This document shows positions 11,333 through 24,300 of a stretch of 64,000 nt of DNA, piece after piece. Each line of letters opens with the position of its first letter. Positions within the stretch are counted from its first letter, which is position 1. Under the pieces are notes generated by a model that did not search any database, was not told where the DNA came from, and saw only the letters and a program-made list of their open reading frames with translations. Source of the stretch: Mesaphorura yosii (taxonomy: Eukaryota > Arthropoda > Collembola > Poduromorpha > Tullbergiidae). Made by a program: the position numbers and the translations under genes. The stretch is from contig WIXG01000125.1 in assembly GCA_009869945.1 (NCBI GenBank), forward strand, positions 62,001-126,000, in the 5' to 3' direction.

Positions 11333-12223
11333 CTAGACTGAACTCATGACCATCGGCTTACTGAAGTAGGGATGAGTGCCTTGACTGTCTCTTGCTTCCA
11401 TCCACTTCTTCATAAACTGCTCTGTGAACTTTTCGACTTCCTTTTCCAGTCTAATCTTCTGGCGTGAAATGATGGGAACTGCATTAGCGCCTCGGCGTGC
11501 TTGCGTTTGTGGCCGTGTCACCGTAATTGGGAGTACTCTGCGTCGTTCAGGTTCGATCTTCTGCCCAAAAAATTCCCAAACAACCCAGAGGCTGTACAAA
11601 TAGAATAGCAGCAGCCCGGCTTCGACGCGGTAGTACAAAATGTCGTAGAACAGGACGCGTGCAGCCAAAACTGCAGCGACAATTGTTGACTCCGCAAACC
11701 AAAGTAGACATAAATTGCGGCTTCTCTATAGTAAAATGAAAAGAGCAAAAGTGCTGTATCGGCAATTGTAGTAAAAATCATGTGCACTGAAGCAAAAGCA
11801 AGCTACAAATTACTTTAAGAGCCCCAAACCACAAGACAAGACTGAAGATGTTGTTGGTCAACGCAAACATGCCAGTGTAGAAATAAGTGTCAGCTGCCGA
11901 CAATGAGAAAGCACGTGAAATGTGGGCTTTCTCAAGTATTCTCCAAGCAGACAGACTCACCCGTGTCATCTGCCATCATGTAGTGGCTTGCAAGGCCTCG
12001 GCCGTCTTGAGAGTGAGTGTGCACGTCGTATTCTTTGAGACAGAAAAAAACCATCCCCAGCCAACCAAACTGCGAAGAAATAGTAACTGTGATCGAATCT
12101 CTTTAAATCAATTGCAATTCTTCGCGAGTCATTAGAACTCACACCACAAAGAAGGGCAATGAAGAAGACCCCCACAGTAAGTGAAGCACCCGGAAAAATA
12201 ACGCAAGGGTTGAGCCGAGTCAT
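11333..12223 (-). CDS. Four-helix membrane protein, family not recognised
   Basis: Model complement(join(11333..11725,11814..11893,11961..12069,12143..12223)), 220 aa. Hydrophobic segments lie at about residues 12-38, 67-88, 95-115 and 121-140, followed by a polar tail of about 80 residues that is basic and probably helical (RLEKEVEKFTEQFMKKWMEA). The hydrophilic loop after the first helix pair is HTHSQDGRGLASHYMMADD. There are no catalytic motifs I recognise. Small tetraspan families have this general layout, but I cannot assign one. The apparent open frame covering 11726-11813 is better read as intron: the exon after ALK continues with RSRNLCLLWF, which keeps the helix pattern and frame. 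It shares a divergent 5' region with the BTB/PHR gene. Confidence 0.78.
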
Positions 12224-13217
12224 TTTCAGTCTTTTGTTGTGTTTCCGGCTCTCTGATAAACTAAATGCGTTCCAATTTAGAAAGTATGGGGCTTAGCCAC
12301 TTTCACGTTTGTGAGACAAAAATGATAATCTTTTTATATAACTCAAGAGAAACAATGAAATGAAGTGATCATTATAAGCACTGTCATCACTCGCATTACA
12401 GTCTGCAGCGTGTTTGTTGCAATCACAATTGGGATCATGCATTTTCAAGGGAACAACCGACTTCATCTTGGATATGGATCTCAGGAAAAGGAGATGCCTC
12501 GGCGTTGAATTCGCATGGCGTTGTTGGTGGTTGGCAAAATTTAGGCAGAAATGCTTTTTTAACTTTCGACTCTCTTCTTGAAATAGCGAGGCAAATTTTA
12601 GCAAACAAATGACAAGCTAATTTCGCAAATTGCTACTTTAATTGCTGCTCCATGGCCAACAAACATCCGTTGCACTTGTCATTTCGTAAATAATGGCTTG
12701 CGAAACTTGTGCTTTGAATTGAGGTTTAGTTTACACGCTCTTCGCCGCAGCTGTGAGCAGTTTATGACCTTTACCTTTATGATTATAGGTTTGATCCAGA
12801 AAACGAAAACAGTCAACACTTATTCCACAAGGGCAATCGCTCGGTCCTTCCATAATTCCGTGAGTCGTCAGGCCACGGACTCCTGGCCACTGCTCCAGCA
12901 TCTCAAAAATATAGCTATAGCGTACACAATTTAGCCTTCTTGAAAGAGGTTGCTGAAGGTTTGTGCAAATTTTAATGATACCACTTAAAACAAATTGTAA
13001 TATTAGCTCTTTGCATTCTTTGCATGACATGCGGACGTTCCACGTTCACAGTTCACGATTTTTAAGAACGCGCAGGCTCGTACGCAGAAGGAAGAAGTAG
13101 AAAGATTTCGTAGCAATCTAAGTACAATAGTGGAAAGTGGGGCTAGACATCTTAAATTCGCATAATTACAAAATTATTAGCCAAAATATTTCGTTTGCGA
13201 ATCTGGCTGACGCAGAA
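12224..13217. other. Divergent promoter region
   Basis: About 1 kb between the starts of the four-helix protein (-) and the BTB/PHR gene (+). It probably holds both promoters and any noncoding first exons. Open frames on both strands (12293-12604, 12698-13030) have no domain pattern. The true start of the + gene may lie here. Confidence 0.5.
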
Positions 13218-14968
13218 ATGCTTCACCCAGACCAAATTACACTGAGCACCTTGAACATAGCGTCTGAGGTCGGCGTCTCAACAACATCAAAACTCAGTCT
13301 TGTGGAAAGACTTTCGAATTTAACGAACTTCAGTCAAATGAACGATCTGAAATCAGAAGAAATTGGTTCCATCAACTTTCCCAGCATAAATGGCTATCTG
13401 GAACTCCAAGACGAGTTTCCAAACGTGGCAACAGATGGACTCAAGTCCTTTCTCCAGGTGGGTACCACTTCGATGACTTTGGAGAAATTCGCAACTACTC
13501 TTTTGACTTGTGTATTCTTATTATTTGACGTATTCAGTACGTTTACACGGATGAGTCGAACATTGCGCTGGATCAAGCAATAGACGTATTGACAATGGCC
13601 AAATTCTACAGCATTCCGGCGTTGGTTGGAAAATGTGTCTCACTCTTAAAATGCAGCATCTGCGAGAAAAATGTTGTTGAAATTTATCAGGCAGGAACGA
13701 AACTTGCAGAGAAAGAGTTATACGACGAAGCGTTGGCGTACATTTTCAGGTGAGCTGGAAGTACAAAGTTTAGCGCTGGTTCGAAAATGTATATGTCTCA
13801 GTTGCATGCCAGTTTCCTTAACTTCGTTCTTAGAAATACGGAGCAAGTAGTTGGTTCGCCCGCTTTCTTGACATTGACTGAAGAAAATTTGTGCTTCCTT
13901 CTGGAACGCGATGAATTGAAAATTGATGAACTAAGCCTCTTTAATGCGGTTTATCGGTAATCATCGACATGGACGATGGCTTCGCATCGTGGTTTTGTAT
14001 CATTCTGACGATGCATTTCAGATGGGGACTGGAGAAATGTAAACGAGAGAACTTGAACGAAAGTCCCGACAACCTGCGCGTCATGTTGCAGAAAGCAGTC
14101 AAACGAATAAGATTTCCTTTGTTAAAGTCTGAGCAATTAACAATTCACGTGGCTCCGAAATGTGTGTTGACTGACGCTGAGTTACTGGAGCTGTACAAGT
14201 ATTTGAGCCTGACCCCTTCGCAGAGGTAACATTTACGTGTCATTGCTGCTATAACCTGAAGTTTATCGGTTTATTCTGAGCAATTTAATTCTCATTCCCT
14301 GCAGAAGTTCTTTCCCACCTTCGATTTCATTCCCGACGAAGAAGCGTGACTTGCAATCCAAAACCACAGTTTACGGGATAAGCCGCTTCGAGCGAACCGA
14401 AAACGGAGCTTGGAATTGTGACAACAAATTTTGGAGTATTGAGTAAGAGACAAACCGCAATTCGATGAGTCAATGAATCCTGTAAATTTTTGTGTTTAAC
14501 ATTCCCTTCCGGTTTCTAGCTTCAGAGTAAATCGATCAATTTCAATCCATGGATATGGATTTGTGGGACCATTGGACACCACAGCGATGTACGATGTTGA
14601 AATTCAACTCGTCGGGTCGAAAATCTCTGTAAGTCGGAAGGAACTCGTGCATGCATCGAGGCCAAGGGAATCTTTCCGCTCAGAATTCATTCAGCCAATT
14701 CGAATCTCAGGTGGCATTTGGTACACAGCGGTATTCAAACTTATTGTAAGCTGCAGACATGTCCAATTTGAGCTCGGAAGAAAGAGTTTGAATTTTATGT
14801 GACACATCTTGAATCTTGACACAGGGCCCACCTACTGTAAAAGCATCCGGAGAAGTGAACAATGTGTCACTTCATTGTGGAGACATTGGAAGAGTGAACT
14901 TTGCATTCAGGGCAGCAGCAGAGAACTCCGCTGTCCACCAGCTATCACAGATTCTATTCTCACTTTAA
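13218..14968 (+). CDS. BTBD-type protein: eroded BTB, BACK and PHR domains
   Basis: Model join(13218..13457,13538..13749,13834..13956,14022..14225,14305..14442,14520..14745,14825..14968), 428 aa from the first ATG. The order matches BTBD1/2/3/6 proteins, Cullin-3 substrate adaptors. The end of the BTB fold is clear (DEFPNV, then FLQYVYTDESNIAL and DVLTMAKFYSIPALV). BACK follows at about residues 110-225 (LFNAVYRWGLEKCKREN, then AVKRIRFPLL). A PHR beta-sandwich fills the C terminus (FRVNRSISIHGYGFVG, WYTAVFKL, VNFAFRAAAEN). The usual BTB core, including the NNELMSDVxFVV strand and the HKYVLA helix, is not found; about 50 residues are replaced by unrelated sequence. The frame is open upstream of 13218 to about 13137, so an earlier exon may supply the N terminus. 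I give no symbol because the paralogue is unclear. Confidence 0.82.
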
Positions 14969-16925
14969 TGCGCAGAACGGTCGTAGAACTTGCTGTTACA
15001 TGAAAACACGGAAGCAAATGCCAATCAAGCTTTGCGTCACCTGTCATAAATCTCAAGAACCATCAATGGAAAATTAAATTACTACGTATTTTGTTGTAAT
15101 CGGATGGTCAGTCAATATTTTGTCGGAAGGATTTTAGAGTTGCATACAAACGATCCATTGAATGTGCAATCAAGTACCAAGGCCAGCACGGCTAGCAGAA
15201 TACTTCAATATGCTGTGTTTAAGTTGAAGCCTCTGAGTTCCAACGTAATTTATTATTCTGGCACATGCATTGTTCTCCCGAGAACCCGAGAAATATGAGG
15301 AGCGTCGAAAATTGGAACTGAAAATCGATTGACAATCGCAACTTTCTAAACAGTCGGCCCAAAGCGCAACTGCTTCCACATTCGCGCAAAGGCGTAAACA
15401 ATCCTTTACCTCATGAATTAATTACGATGCAACGTCTCCGTCTTCCTGAATCGTAAAATCAGGACTCACACAGCATGCCTGACTCAGCATGCAGAATTTA
15501 ACATGATAAGAACTTATTCGCAGGTCGCTTCTTCGATTGGACATAGAATTGCGTAATAATACGTCCGCTGACGTTAATATGCCCGTACATTTTATGACAC
15601 AGCCCAATATGAATCTAGTGGCCTACTGCTTTCTGTCTGTCTGCCAAATTGGGAACATTTTTTCACGAGTACAACGTACGCGTGTTTTATTGGCCTGATG
15701 CGATGTGCGCTATAAATTCGCATTTGACCTTGCTGTCGAACTATTTAAAACCCTAAGCTGAATGTACACAATGTTAAGCAAAATGCACAATGGGCACACA
15801 CGACAAGGCCACCAGGGCACGCAGACAATACACAGTGATAGCAAAGCGATAAAAGAACATGCTTTAAACTTTGTATTGCGCATTTTGTATCACTGCAATA
15901 AGCCTGCTGTAATACTGAAATGGAATGTGCACGTAATGTCTCATGAAACAGTAAACTTCCTTGTCTTGTCTCAATGCAATTTAAATAACCCAGTCATCTT
16001 CATCGTGCAGTGCACTCGCAAATTACAACTTGCTCCAAGCTAAGACTAAACTACTGCTACTGGCTTTAAGTTACGTAATTGTGAGCTTCCGCAAAGCAGT
16101 TGTTTTGCGTTTCTCTACCTCGCTTGCAAATTGTGAGTTCTCAAGTTCAACTTCCTTTCAGTACAACAAGCAAGCGTAGCGTAGTAAACAATCGCCTGAG
16201 AGTGTCTCATTATTTTGTTCCACCTGTTAAATCGGTTCGCTTCTGCTGTCTGCTCTGACTCTAAGCTGAGAATACAAGTATTAATTTTCGAAGCTCTTGA
16301 AGTGCAAAAATTGTGATGCTCGTTTACAGTTAGTCACCGCAACTCACAAGTCCAATCCAAGTACAAGTAGTGTCCCGGCAGGAGAACGGCAGCATTTATT
16401 AGCACATCTTCTGTGTCCTTATGGATTCGTTCTTGTTAGACTTCTGAGTGCACGAGGAAATTCTGGATAAACTTTAATTTAGCGCCGGGTCGATTTTGAC
16501 TGGTAACCACCGTTTCTAACCTAATTCGACCTCACTGAGTCCAAATCCGGTGAAATTTTTGTGCGGAAACGCTTCCAAGCAAAGTTACAGCGCTTCCAAC
16601 ACCCATTGCCTCAGCATTCAAGCCTTATTGCTTGATTAAAGTGTAGCCGAAATTCTAACTCAAGTAAGCGTGATAATTGCGCATTGCATTCTCCGCATTC
16701 CGCCTGTTTATCGATCCTGTCGTTTTTAATAACGAATGAGCTGACATGGAGCTGGAACAAGAAGTAAACGCGGCCACAACGAAAGAAACGGGAAGAACGT
16801 GAAGGAATTCGGTGAATTCATTTCAGTTCCAAAGCCATTCTTTCATTCGTCGGCTGAATCTTCTGAGCACTGACCGCCGCTAGTTTCTCACCACAACGAC
16901 AAGGCAGAAGTGCCACGGACATCCC
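14969..16925. other. Spacer between BTB/PHR gene and SAMD8 leader
   Basis: Nearly 2 kb without a supported gene. The right part should contain the SAMD8 promoter and the start of its noncoding first exon; its transcription start is not visible. Scattered short open frames look random. Confidence 0.5.
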
Positions 16926-18275
16926 CTAATTCTTCCGGTGATAATGGGCAACAATCTCAAGGTAAGACGCTGGATATGTCGCCGCGTCCATGAAACAAGT
17001 CCTAACTTTGTCTGCATTCGGGGCCATCCCCAGCTATACATAACTTATTATTACATTGAATACTTATAAGAATCAAAATTCTGGGTTTTGACAAACCCAC
17101 AACGCAAGATTAGAGCCGAGCTAGAGCTATACCATACAAAGGCACAAAGGACGCTTTGAAGATCTCATTCTTTTGATATTTGATTGTCTTGTGTGTGGTT
17201 ATCATTTACCACACACAACACGACACAAAGAAACTGGTTGTAAAGCTACAGTTCACTATCAAAACTGCGCAAGCAAGCTGAGGTCCAGCCGAGCAGCTGA
17301 TCAGAGCAAGCAAAGTATGAACACATTAACCTTCAAATAATAACACTAGCAGGGGTGACAGTGAGCAAGTGCTAGCAGGAAAGAAAAGAATGGGTGGGAT
17401 AAGGAAACAGATGCGAAGACGCAGTTAAGTATTTCGTTCTTGCAAAAGAAGTGCATGTGCATGTGGCTTGAACTTTTAGACAGGGATTACGGATAACAGA
17501 AATATTTGAGTTACTATTGGGTTAGCATGTGACCGATAATCGAGTGAGAAGTAAATCTTGCTAAGGTTAGTGATCAGCGAGTGAACTGCTGACTGCACAC
17601 TCCACAAAAAGCGTCAATAAGTCAGTGAACGACATGCGTACTTGATAATGTGATTAGCTGATTCATCATCATAGTTCAGTTCATTGGTCATCCAGAGCGA
17701 TTTCTTCATCCTTATTTCACCAGCCAAGATGACGGCATGAATCATTAATATAGCTGGGAGTGTAACGTGCACAGCATGATACCACTAATATTTAGTTGGT
17801 TGCCCAGAAATGAGCACGGAACACAACTGCTGTCCACAGTTCATCAGTGCTCACGCATATACCCTATCAGGAATTCTGTGAGGTAATTGAGTTCATGTAG
17901 AGAAAGTGTGATTTGCATAATTTCTACTTAGAATATTCGACGCCTTTCCTCACTTTGCCAGAATACAAAGAAATTAGGTTAATATCCAATTAAATTATTC
18001 AGTGTAATGATTAATAAATGGAAACAAGTGACGTAGTGGCGCAGTGCGAGCCTAATCTAGAAAGTTGACATGCTGGGTTTGGGGTGAACATTATCAGGGG
18101 CCTCATAAGACCTTGCACTCATTCGAAAGCAGAACGTATTTGTGACAATATTGATCTCTCGTTTCAGGCGTGTCCGATTTCGTCCAACGATGTCCGCCGA
18201 GCCTACTGAAGGAGTCACTTCCAAGTAGACGTCACATCTGCTCCGTGTAGTCTGCCGAGCGCGAGTACAATCAGA
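16926..18275 (+). promoter_or_regulatory. Spliced 5' leader of SAMD8 with upstream ORFs
   Basis: A good donor (AAG|GTAAGA, exon end 16961) and acceptor (TTTCAG|GCG, exon start 18168) define a 1,206-bp intron in the leader. An ATG at 16944-16946 opens a 19-codon ORF, MGNNLKACPISSNDVRRAY, that crosses the junction and stops at 18207-18209. A second upstream ORF, MSAEPTEGVTSK, runs 18190-18228. Both end before the main start at 18276. Upstream ORFs commonly lower translation of the main frame; here that is inference. The left limit of the first exon is unknown. Confidence 0.55.
17189..17218. repeat. Perfect 11-bp inverted repeat in the SAMD8 leader intron
   Basis: TTGTGTGTGGT and its exact complement are separated by 8 nt, giving a strong hairpin in either strand. 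It lies inside the leader intron. Possibly a chance product of GT-rich sequence. Confidence 0.6.
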
Positions 18276-20653
18276 ATGGATGCAACTGTCATTATTACCA
18301 CAGACGGAGGTGATGGTACCAACATTCCCCAGGATATGACATCAAATCACGATTTTAATACCGTGACGAAATGGAGTTCGCGCGACGTGGCGAAGTGGTT
18401 GCGCACCAAGGGACATGATGAAGAATACATCGCTTTACTTTGCGAAAATCAACGAATTGACGGCAAAAGCCTACTACTATTGACTGAAACTGATCTCAAG
18501 CAACCACCTATTCAAATTAAGGTAAAGCTTAATGGACACCATTACTAGCATTATGAGAATATGTGCAATATTCATTAAATATTGAAAAATTTTAGATCCT
18601 CGGTGACGTGAAACGACTCTACTTTGATATTTTGGAGCTCCAGCATATATGCTCGTCAAGTCATTTAGGCGGCCTTAGTGCTAGTACATTTTGTGGAATT
18701 GGAAACGTACCATTCATCTATTTTCCTCCGTCGTCATCAAATACATCGCATATTGAATCAGAAAACGATTGCAACGCGACTGCACCTGGACTCCAAGCCC
18801 AGAATTCGCACCCTCCGCTTTTGTATTCAAACTATGCTCATATTAACAGTGGTAACAATAACCACAATCAGCTAAAGAAAGTAAAGAGAAAGAAACGCCG
18901 CGTGTCGATGGAGTCTGTTGATTCTCAAGGCTCGGACGAACCTCAGTCATCTTGCGGTGAACCAAAGAGACGAAGCGGGAATGGACACGGACATTCGCAT
19001 TTGCAGCCAGAACCAGCAAACGGAAACAAGAATGGCAGCAATGGGAACGGAAGGAAGCCTGTGTTAATTGGGTACGCGTCTGATCTGCGTCCAGAAGTTG
19101 GCAAAGCTCTCATCGCAATGGGTTACGTTTTCATCGTCACATGGGTGACAGCGCTAGTCATGGTCATTGTGCACGATCGAGTTCCCTCAATGGAAAAGTA
19201 ATTTACATTTGTCAACGCAATCCCAAGGCGCCTCATGTCCTAACACACATTCTGTAAATAATAGATATCCACCACTTCCGGATTTGTTTCTGGATAACAT
19301 GCCGCACATTCCGTGGGCATTCGAGATGTGTGAAGTCACAGGATCAATTCTTTTGTGCATTTGGATGGGAGTTTTGTTTTTCCATAAACACCGCTTTATT
19401 TTAATACGAAGATTTTTTGCTCTGAGTGGAACCGTATTCTTATTGAGGTAAACTAATGTTATGCTGAATAAGATTTCATTCATTCATGCGTGATTTTTGG
19501 TTAATAAATTGATGTCAATCTTACTTTAGGTGTGTGACGATGCTGATCACGTCGTTGTCGGTACCAGGAACTCACTTGAAATGCAATCCTCGGGTAGGAA
19601 CCAATACTGGATCGGTAATGTAACACTCGGGTGGTGTTTCTCTTTCTCCTCACTTTCAGTTGCTTTCTCTTTTGGGCCTGGTGGGCCTTTAGTGCTTAAT
19701 CTCTTGCTCGCGCCCTCGCGGTTTTGTCTGTCTTATCTATCTAAATTCTTTCGATCTTTACTTTCTTCCAATCTTAGCATTGCATTAACTGGACTTTGCT
19801 TATTGTGCACAAATCCGTGCGCTTGTCATGTATTTATGCTGGACTTCTTTCTCTTGCTTTAGCCGTACGGTGACTGGGTGTCAAGATTGTACAATGCGTA
19901 CCTGATTTGGAAAGGAGCTGGCCTGAGCATCCAAGGTGTCAGAACTTGTGGCGATTACATGTTCAGGTAATTCCGACTGCTGAATGAAATTTTATGACTG
20001 TTGCATACTAATTTCTAAATTAATTTTAGTGGTCACACCGTTGCGTTAACCATGTTGAATTTTTTCATTACTGAATGTAAGTGTTGTCTTGTTTCGTTCC
20101 ATGAGAGGCGCATCATGGTAGGTCATTCTTAATTTGCTCTTATGATTTCGATAGACACCACTCGACGTCTGTATTTCATTCATACGATTTCATGGCTCCT
20201 GAATTCTTTTGGCATTTTCTTCATCTTGTCAGCGCATGGTAAGCTGCATTTCATTGACTGATTTGTCTCACGAGACAACGACACTGTCACAACTTCTTAT
20301 AAACTACCATTGCAATTTCAGAGCACTATTCAATCGACGTGTTTGTCGCCTTCTATATTACGTCGAGGTTGTTTCTCTACTACCACACGCTGGCAAACAA
20401 TCAGGCTCTGATGCATCGTGATTCGAAGAGGACGAAGGTTTGGTTTCCGTTATTCTCATTCTTTGAGTCGTCGGTCAACGGAATCGTCCCAAATCAGTAC
20501 GAGTTCCCCATAACGGCCGAGCGCTTGAAGAGATGGGGAATTCTAATTTTGAAGACCGCCGAAAGCAAGTGGAAAGAAGTTGTACCGCACCCAAACGAAG
20601 GATTTTTCAGAACAAAAGCATTCTTCAAGCCCAAAGTTAAAAGTGGTGAATAA
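18276..20653 (+). CDS. SAMD8: Sphingomyelin synthase-related protein (SAM domain, SMSr)
   Basis: Model join(18276..18521,18596..19197,19265..19447,19530..19593,19863..19966,20030..20076,20155..20238,20322..20653), 553 aa. SMSr makes ceramide phosphoethanolamine from ceramide and phosphatidylethanolamine in the ER membrane and helps hold ER ceramide low. A SAM domain lies at about 30-97 ([19 protein letters not shown]). An Asn/Ser/Gly-rich linker of about 110 residues follows, with a basic patch (KKVKRKKRR). Then comes the multi-pass catalytic core with [17 protein letters not shown] and the triad His402 (in CGDYMFSGHT), His445 and Asp449 ([10 protein letters not shown]). The linker is longer than I expect from vertebrate SMSr. 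All introns are phase-consistent. AATAAA at 20987-20992. Confidence 0.95.
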
Positions 20654-21395
20654 TCTACTAATTTATGAAACATGAACGTGTAGCTCATTAGCTCGTAGAT
20701 TGATTGAGTTACCACGACTAGTTTAGCGGACGCAATGCTGAATTAAGCTTCGGTTTCAATAGCGTGATCGCACATTATCCTCAATTCTCAGCGTTCCTGA
20801 ATCTCTATTTAAAGATCCTAACTTAGCAAGTTGTTAATTGCTCACATCCTTATGAATAAGATATTGTAGACTCGTTTGTTGTTTCGCCATCGTCTAGTTA
20901 AGCTGTTACGAAAGACAATGAAGACATTGAAGTTGGTCGGTCAATAATGCGTGCTGTAACTCTGAAGGTGATTTAATTTATTATACAATAAACACTACCG
21001 TCATTGATTTGATTGTAAATTCTTTTATTTAAATGCCCTGCAGTTCATGATTAAGATTTACTCCGGGCACGCGCACGGGAAGAATATTGTGTACAATTGG
21101 TCAGATTTGCCTCGGTTGAAGGTTGAAGTAATCTTACACAATTTTTGGTTGGCTAACATGATGTGCACAAACTGAAGTGTGATTTTCGCAAACTAAACAC
21201 TAAAATAAAATTTGGCCTGAAAACTAGGAGTAGGAAAGAAGGAGCTAAACTAAGGAGGTCTTCTCTGAGAACTGACGCATGCAGAATTCGCTGGATAGAA
21301 AATTTTCTTTAAAATTAGAAATCATTATCCTACTGACTGTCATTAAAAGTCTTTCATTCCATGTAATAGACTATCCTAATTATTCTGAGTATTTA
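20654..21395. other. Convergent 3' region of SAMD8 and SEC24
   Basis: About 740 bp between two convergent stop codons. It contains the SAMD8 polyadenylation signal (20987-20992). No gene seen. Confidence 0.6.
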
Positions 21396-24300
21396 TTACT
21401 TAACCATGCTCTTCAATTGTTGCAAAAATTCATACAACGAAGCGGATGACTCTCCACGATCTTCAACCATGCTGTTTACGAATAGCATCCGTTCACGGCT
21501 GTCATCCCTGTAACAATTTCAAGTTGATCATTAAGTCTTAAGAATTCTCACTTCCACTTATGCTGACTGCTGACACCGGTAAAAGGCTAAGGTACCTGAT
21601 TATCCGTACTGGCACGTTCTGTGGCTTCAACCCCTGAAGATGGGTAACGAAATTGCGAATTCTAAGTGAAGCAGTCGTGTCTAAGTCTGGAAAGTCGTTC
21701 TGTAAAGTAAAGAAAGCCGATTCGTTAATGCTTACCAAGTAAGTTACTGTAATCCCCGGTATTCAGATCGTCGGAATAGAACTCACCATTTCATTAAGAT
21801 AATTGTATCCTGCGACTCCAAACACTTCTTGACAAAACAATGCCGCGACTGATCGGCAAACATAAACTAAAATCACATGTGGGGTATCCATTAAATAAAC
21901 TCCATGGGCATCTATTCTATCTGAACATAACTGAAGTAGTGTGAATTCAGGAACGTCCTCCGCATTACAATCCTGTGAGGGAAAACACAATAATATAAGC
22001 TTTGTCCTAAATTACTGTTCAAATTTTTCGGACTTACCACAAAGGCTACATCGTGAATAGCATACAGGTCGGGATAAACTGACTGAATTAAATAGACAAG
22101 GGGAAGGCTCTTCATATCATTCATAAACTGGGCTCGATCATCCAATTTAACTTTCAGGTCAGTTCGGAAACCAGGACTTCTGAGAACCGCGTGCGTGTAA
22201 GCAGCAAGCATGCTCAAACCAGTTGGTGCAAGCAGTGACACTTGTGGTAAAGAATTTTGTGTCACCATGTAGGCACTTAAGGCATCCACGACAGCATTGA
22301 TGAACGCTTCCCTAGCATCTAGTAAGGATGACGACAAGCTTCTGTCCACAGCTGCACGAAACACATTTTATGACGAATAAGTTTAACTTCCAACAATATG
22401 TCCTGCAACAAGTAAAAGTATAAGCTTACCCATCTTGGCGAGTAGTCCGATCATGCATTGTTGGTCAGCACTGTTCAAGACATCATTGATATTTCCAGTG
22501 ACTGGAAGACATAAAGTGTGAACGCGAATCCTTCGTTCTCCTGTAGAGCACATTGAATAATCATTATTTGTGATCATTTAATTTACAGATCCGTTTAAAG
22601 AGATCACGTTCTCCTTTACCTTTGCTTGATGTGTACAAAAGTGCAGCTTGAAAGCAAACAGTCTGGAAATCTGTAAGTGGTTCGTCTATAGACACTTGCA
22701 TTCCGAAGCCAGAATCTGGGTTGCAATTTGGCAAACTGAGAAGATCCGTTGAGCGTACGAAAAAGTTTCCGTGGAAAGTGTGTATGGACAGGCCCCTGTG
22801 AATCCAATAAAGTGTGCACAATTTCAGTTTTCATCCTGCATTTCTAGCTCACGACATTTCATAAAACATGTGATCATACCTGCTGCATCGTATTCTCATG
22901 ACTGCTTCAAACCCAATTTTTCTTACTAAATAACGTTGGAATACTTGCTCAAAGAGATAGCTCTGTATGGCATTTCGTGTGATATGGTAGTTGGGAAAAT
23001 GATAAATGCAACCACCAGAGTACTTTGATATGCAACTAATTGTTGCAATATCTACGTATTGATTATTTAGGAAAAACAAATCCACCGCAATGTATTGCTG
23101 CGAGCATTCCAAAGCAAGTTTCTTATAAAAGTCTGTGGTCGGATTGAGTCCTGCAGTCAAGTCTTTCACGTTTTTGACATTCACTTCCCGGTTGACCAAG
23201 GCACCCGGCCCAATCTAGATGCAATTATTGTTACGCTTAGGTGAATTTTTTGCAAGTTACTGCAAGTACGATATCGAACTTACTGTTGGAAGGCACGTTT
23301 GGAACACGGTAATACGACCACCAATAGGAGCAAGAAGCTTGTGGGCCGCCTGAAGAGCCGCTCCTAACGCAGACTGATTCACCGAGGTGTCTAAAAACTT
23401 TGTGGGAAGTTGTGTCAACAATTGCTTTATATTGTCCTTGCACTGCGAGACGCTGACCAGAAGATCATTCGGACTCGGGATAAACACATCTGCGGCCACA
23501 AACACGAAATTATCAAATATACTTTTTACTTTGAATTTAGGAACAGAATCCCAGTAAAATATAAGCCGGTTGTCCGATGTTTCCCACCTTCAATATCACA
23601 AACAATAAGCTGATGGGGTTGGCTCAAGTCGGCACTCAATTTGTAAAAGTGTATAGAAGTGTCGAATGTAATGAATCCAACTTGAGTTCTACTATCTCCG
23701 GGTATTTTATCCATCTCCTCTAATAACGTATCGCAGACAGTTTTCAAGTAACCAGTATCTACAGCGTTGGCTGTGATGTCCATCACAAATAGGTATATAG
23801 CTGCTTGCGGCGGTCGAACCTAGATTTGTAATTAACCGAAATGATGTTATTTGAATGTGACTTCGAAACTGAATAGAATTCTTACCATATAATCCGCGGG
23901 GGCCACAAACTCAATTGTTGCCGATTTAACTTCCGGTCTTCTCGATGGATCACCACATGTTTTTGTCATTGGGTCGTACATAAACTCTTCAGGCACTGTG
24001 AATGACGATAAAGAATTAAATTACCGCAATACTGAATACCACACCAGAAATAGTAGACAGAACTTACAATCGTTAACTCGAAAACAAAGATTACACTTCC
24101 ATCTCCGTTGATCAATGAAGTACACATACGGGTTAATGTAAGTTCGACAAGAACGGCACCTTACTATAGTTGAGCACTGAATTACTGGCAATTGCTAGAC
24201 AAAATTAAAATTTTGTAAACATCTAATCCGTGAACTTTATTGATAATATCAAGTATCAAGAAGGCTTACTGATAGGTCCTTGAACGGATGAATTAGAATT

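Noticed and set aside
11726-11813. Open stretch reading on from the four-helix protein exon
   Set aside because: Better explained as intron: using it breaks the frame of the following conserved hydrophobic exon, while splicing from 11814 to 11725 keeps it.
12731-13030. Minus-strand 99-codon open frame in the divergent promoter
   Set aside because: Cysteine-rich look but no consistent family motif and no splice partner; overlaps the expected promoter.
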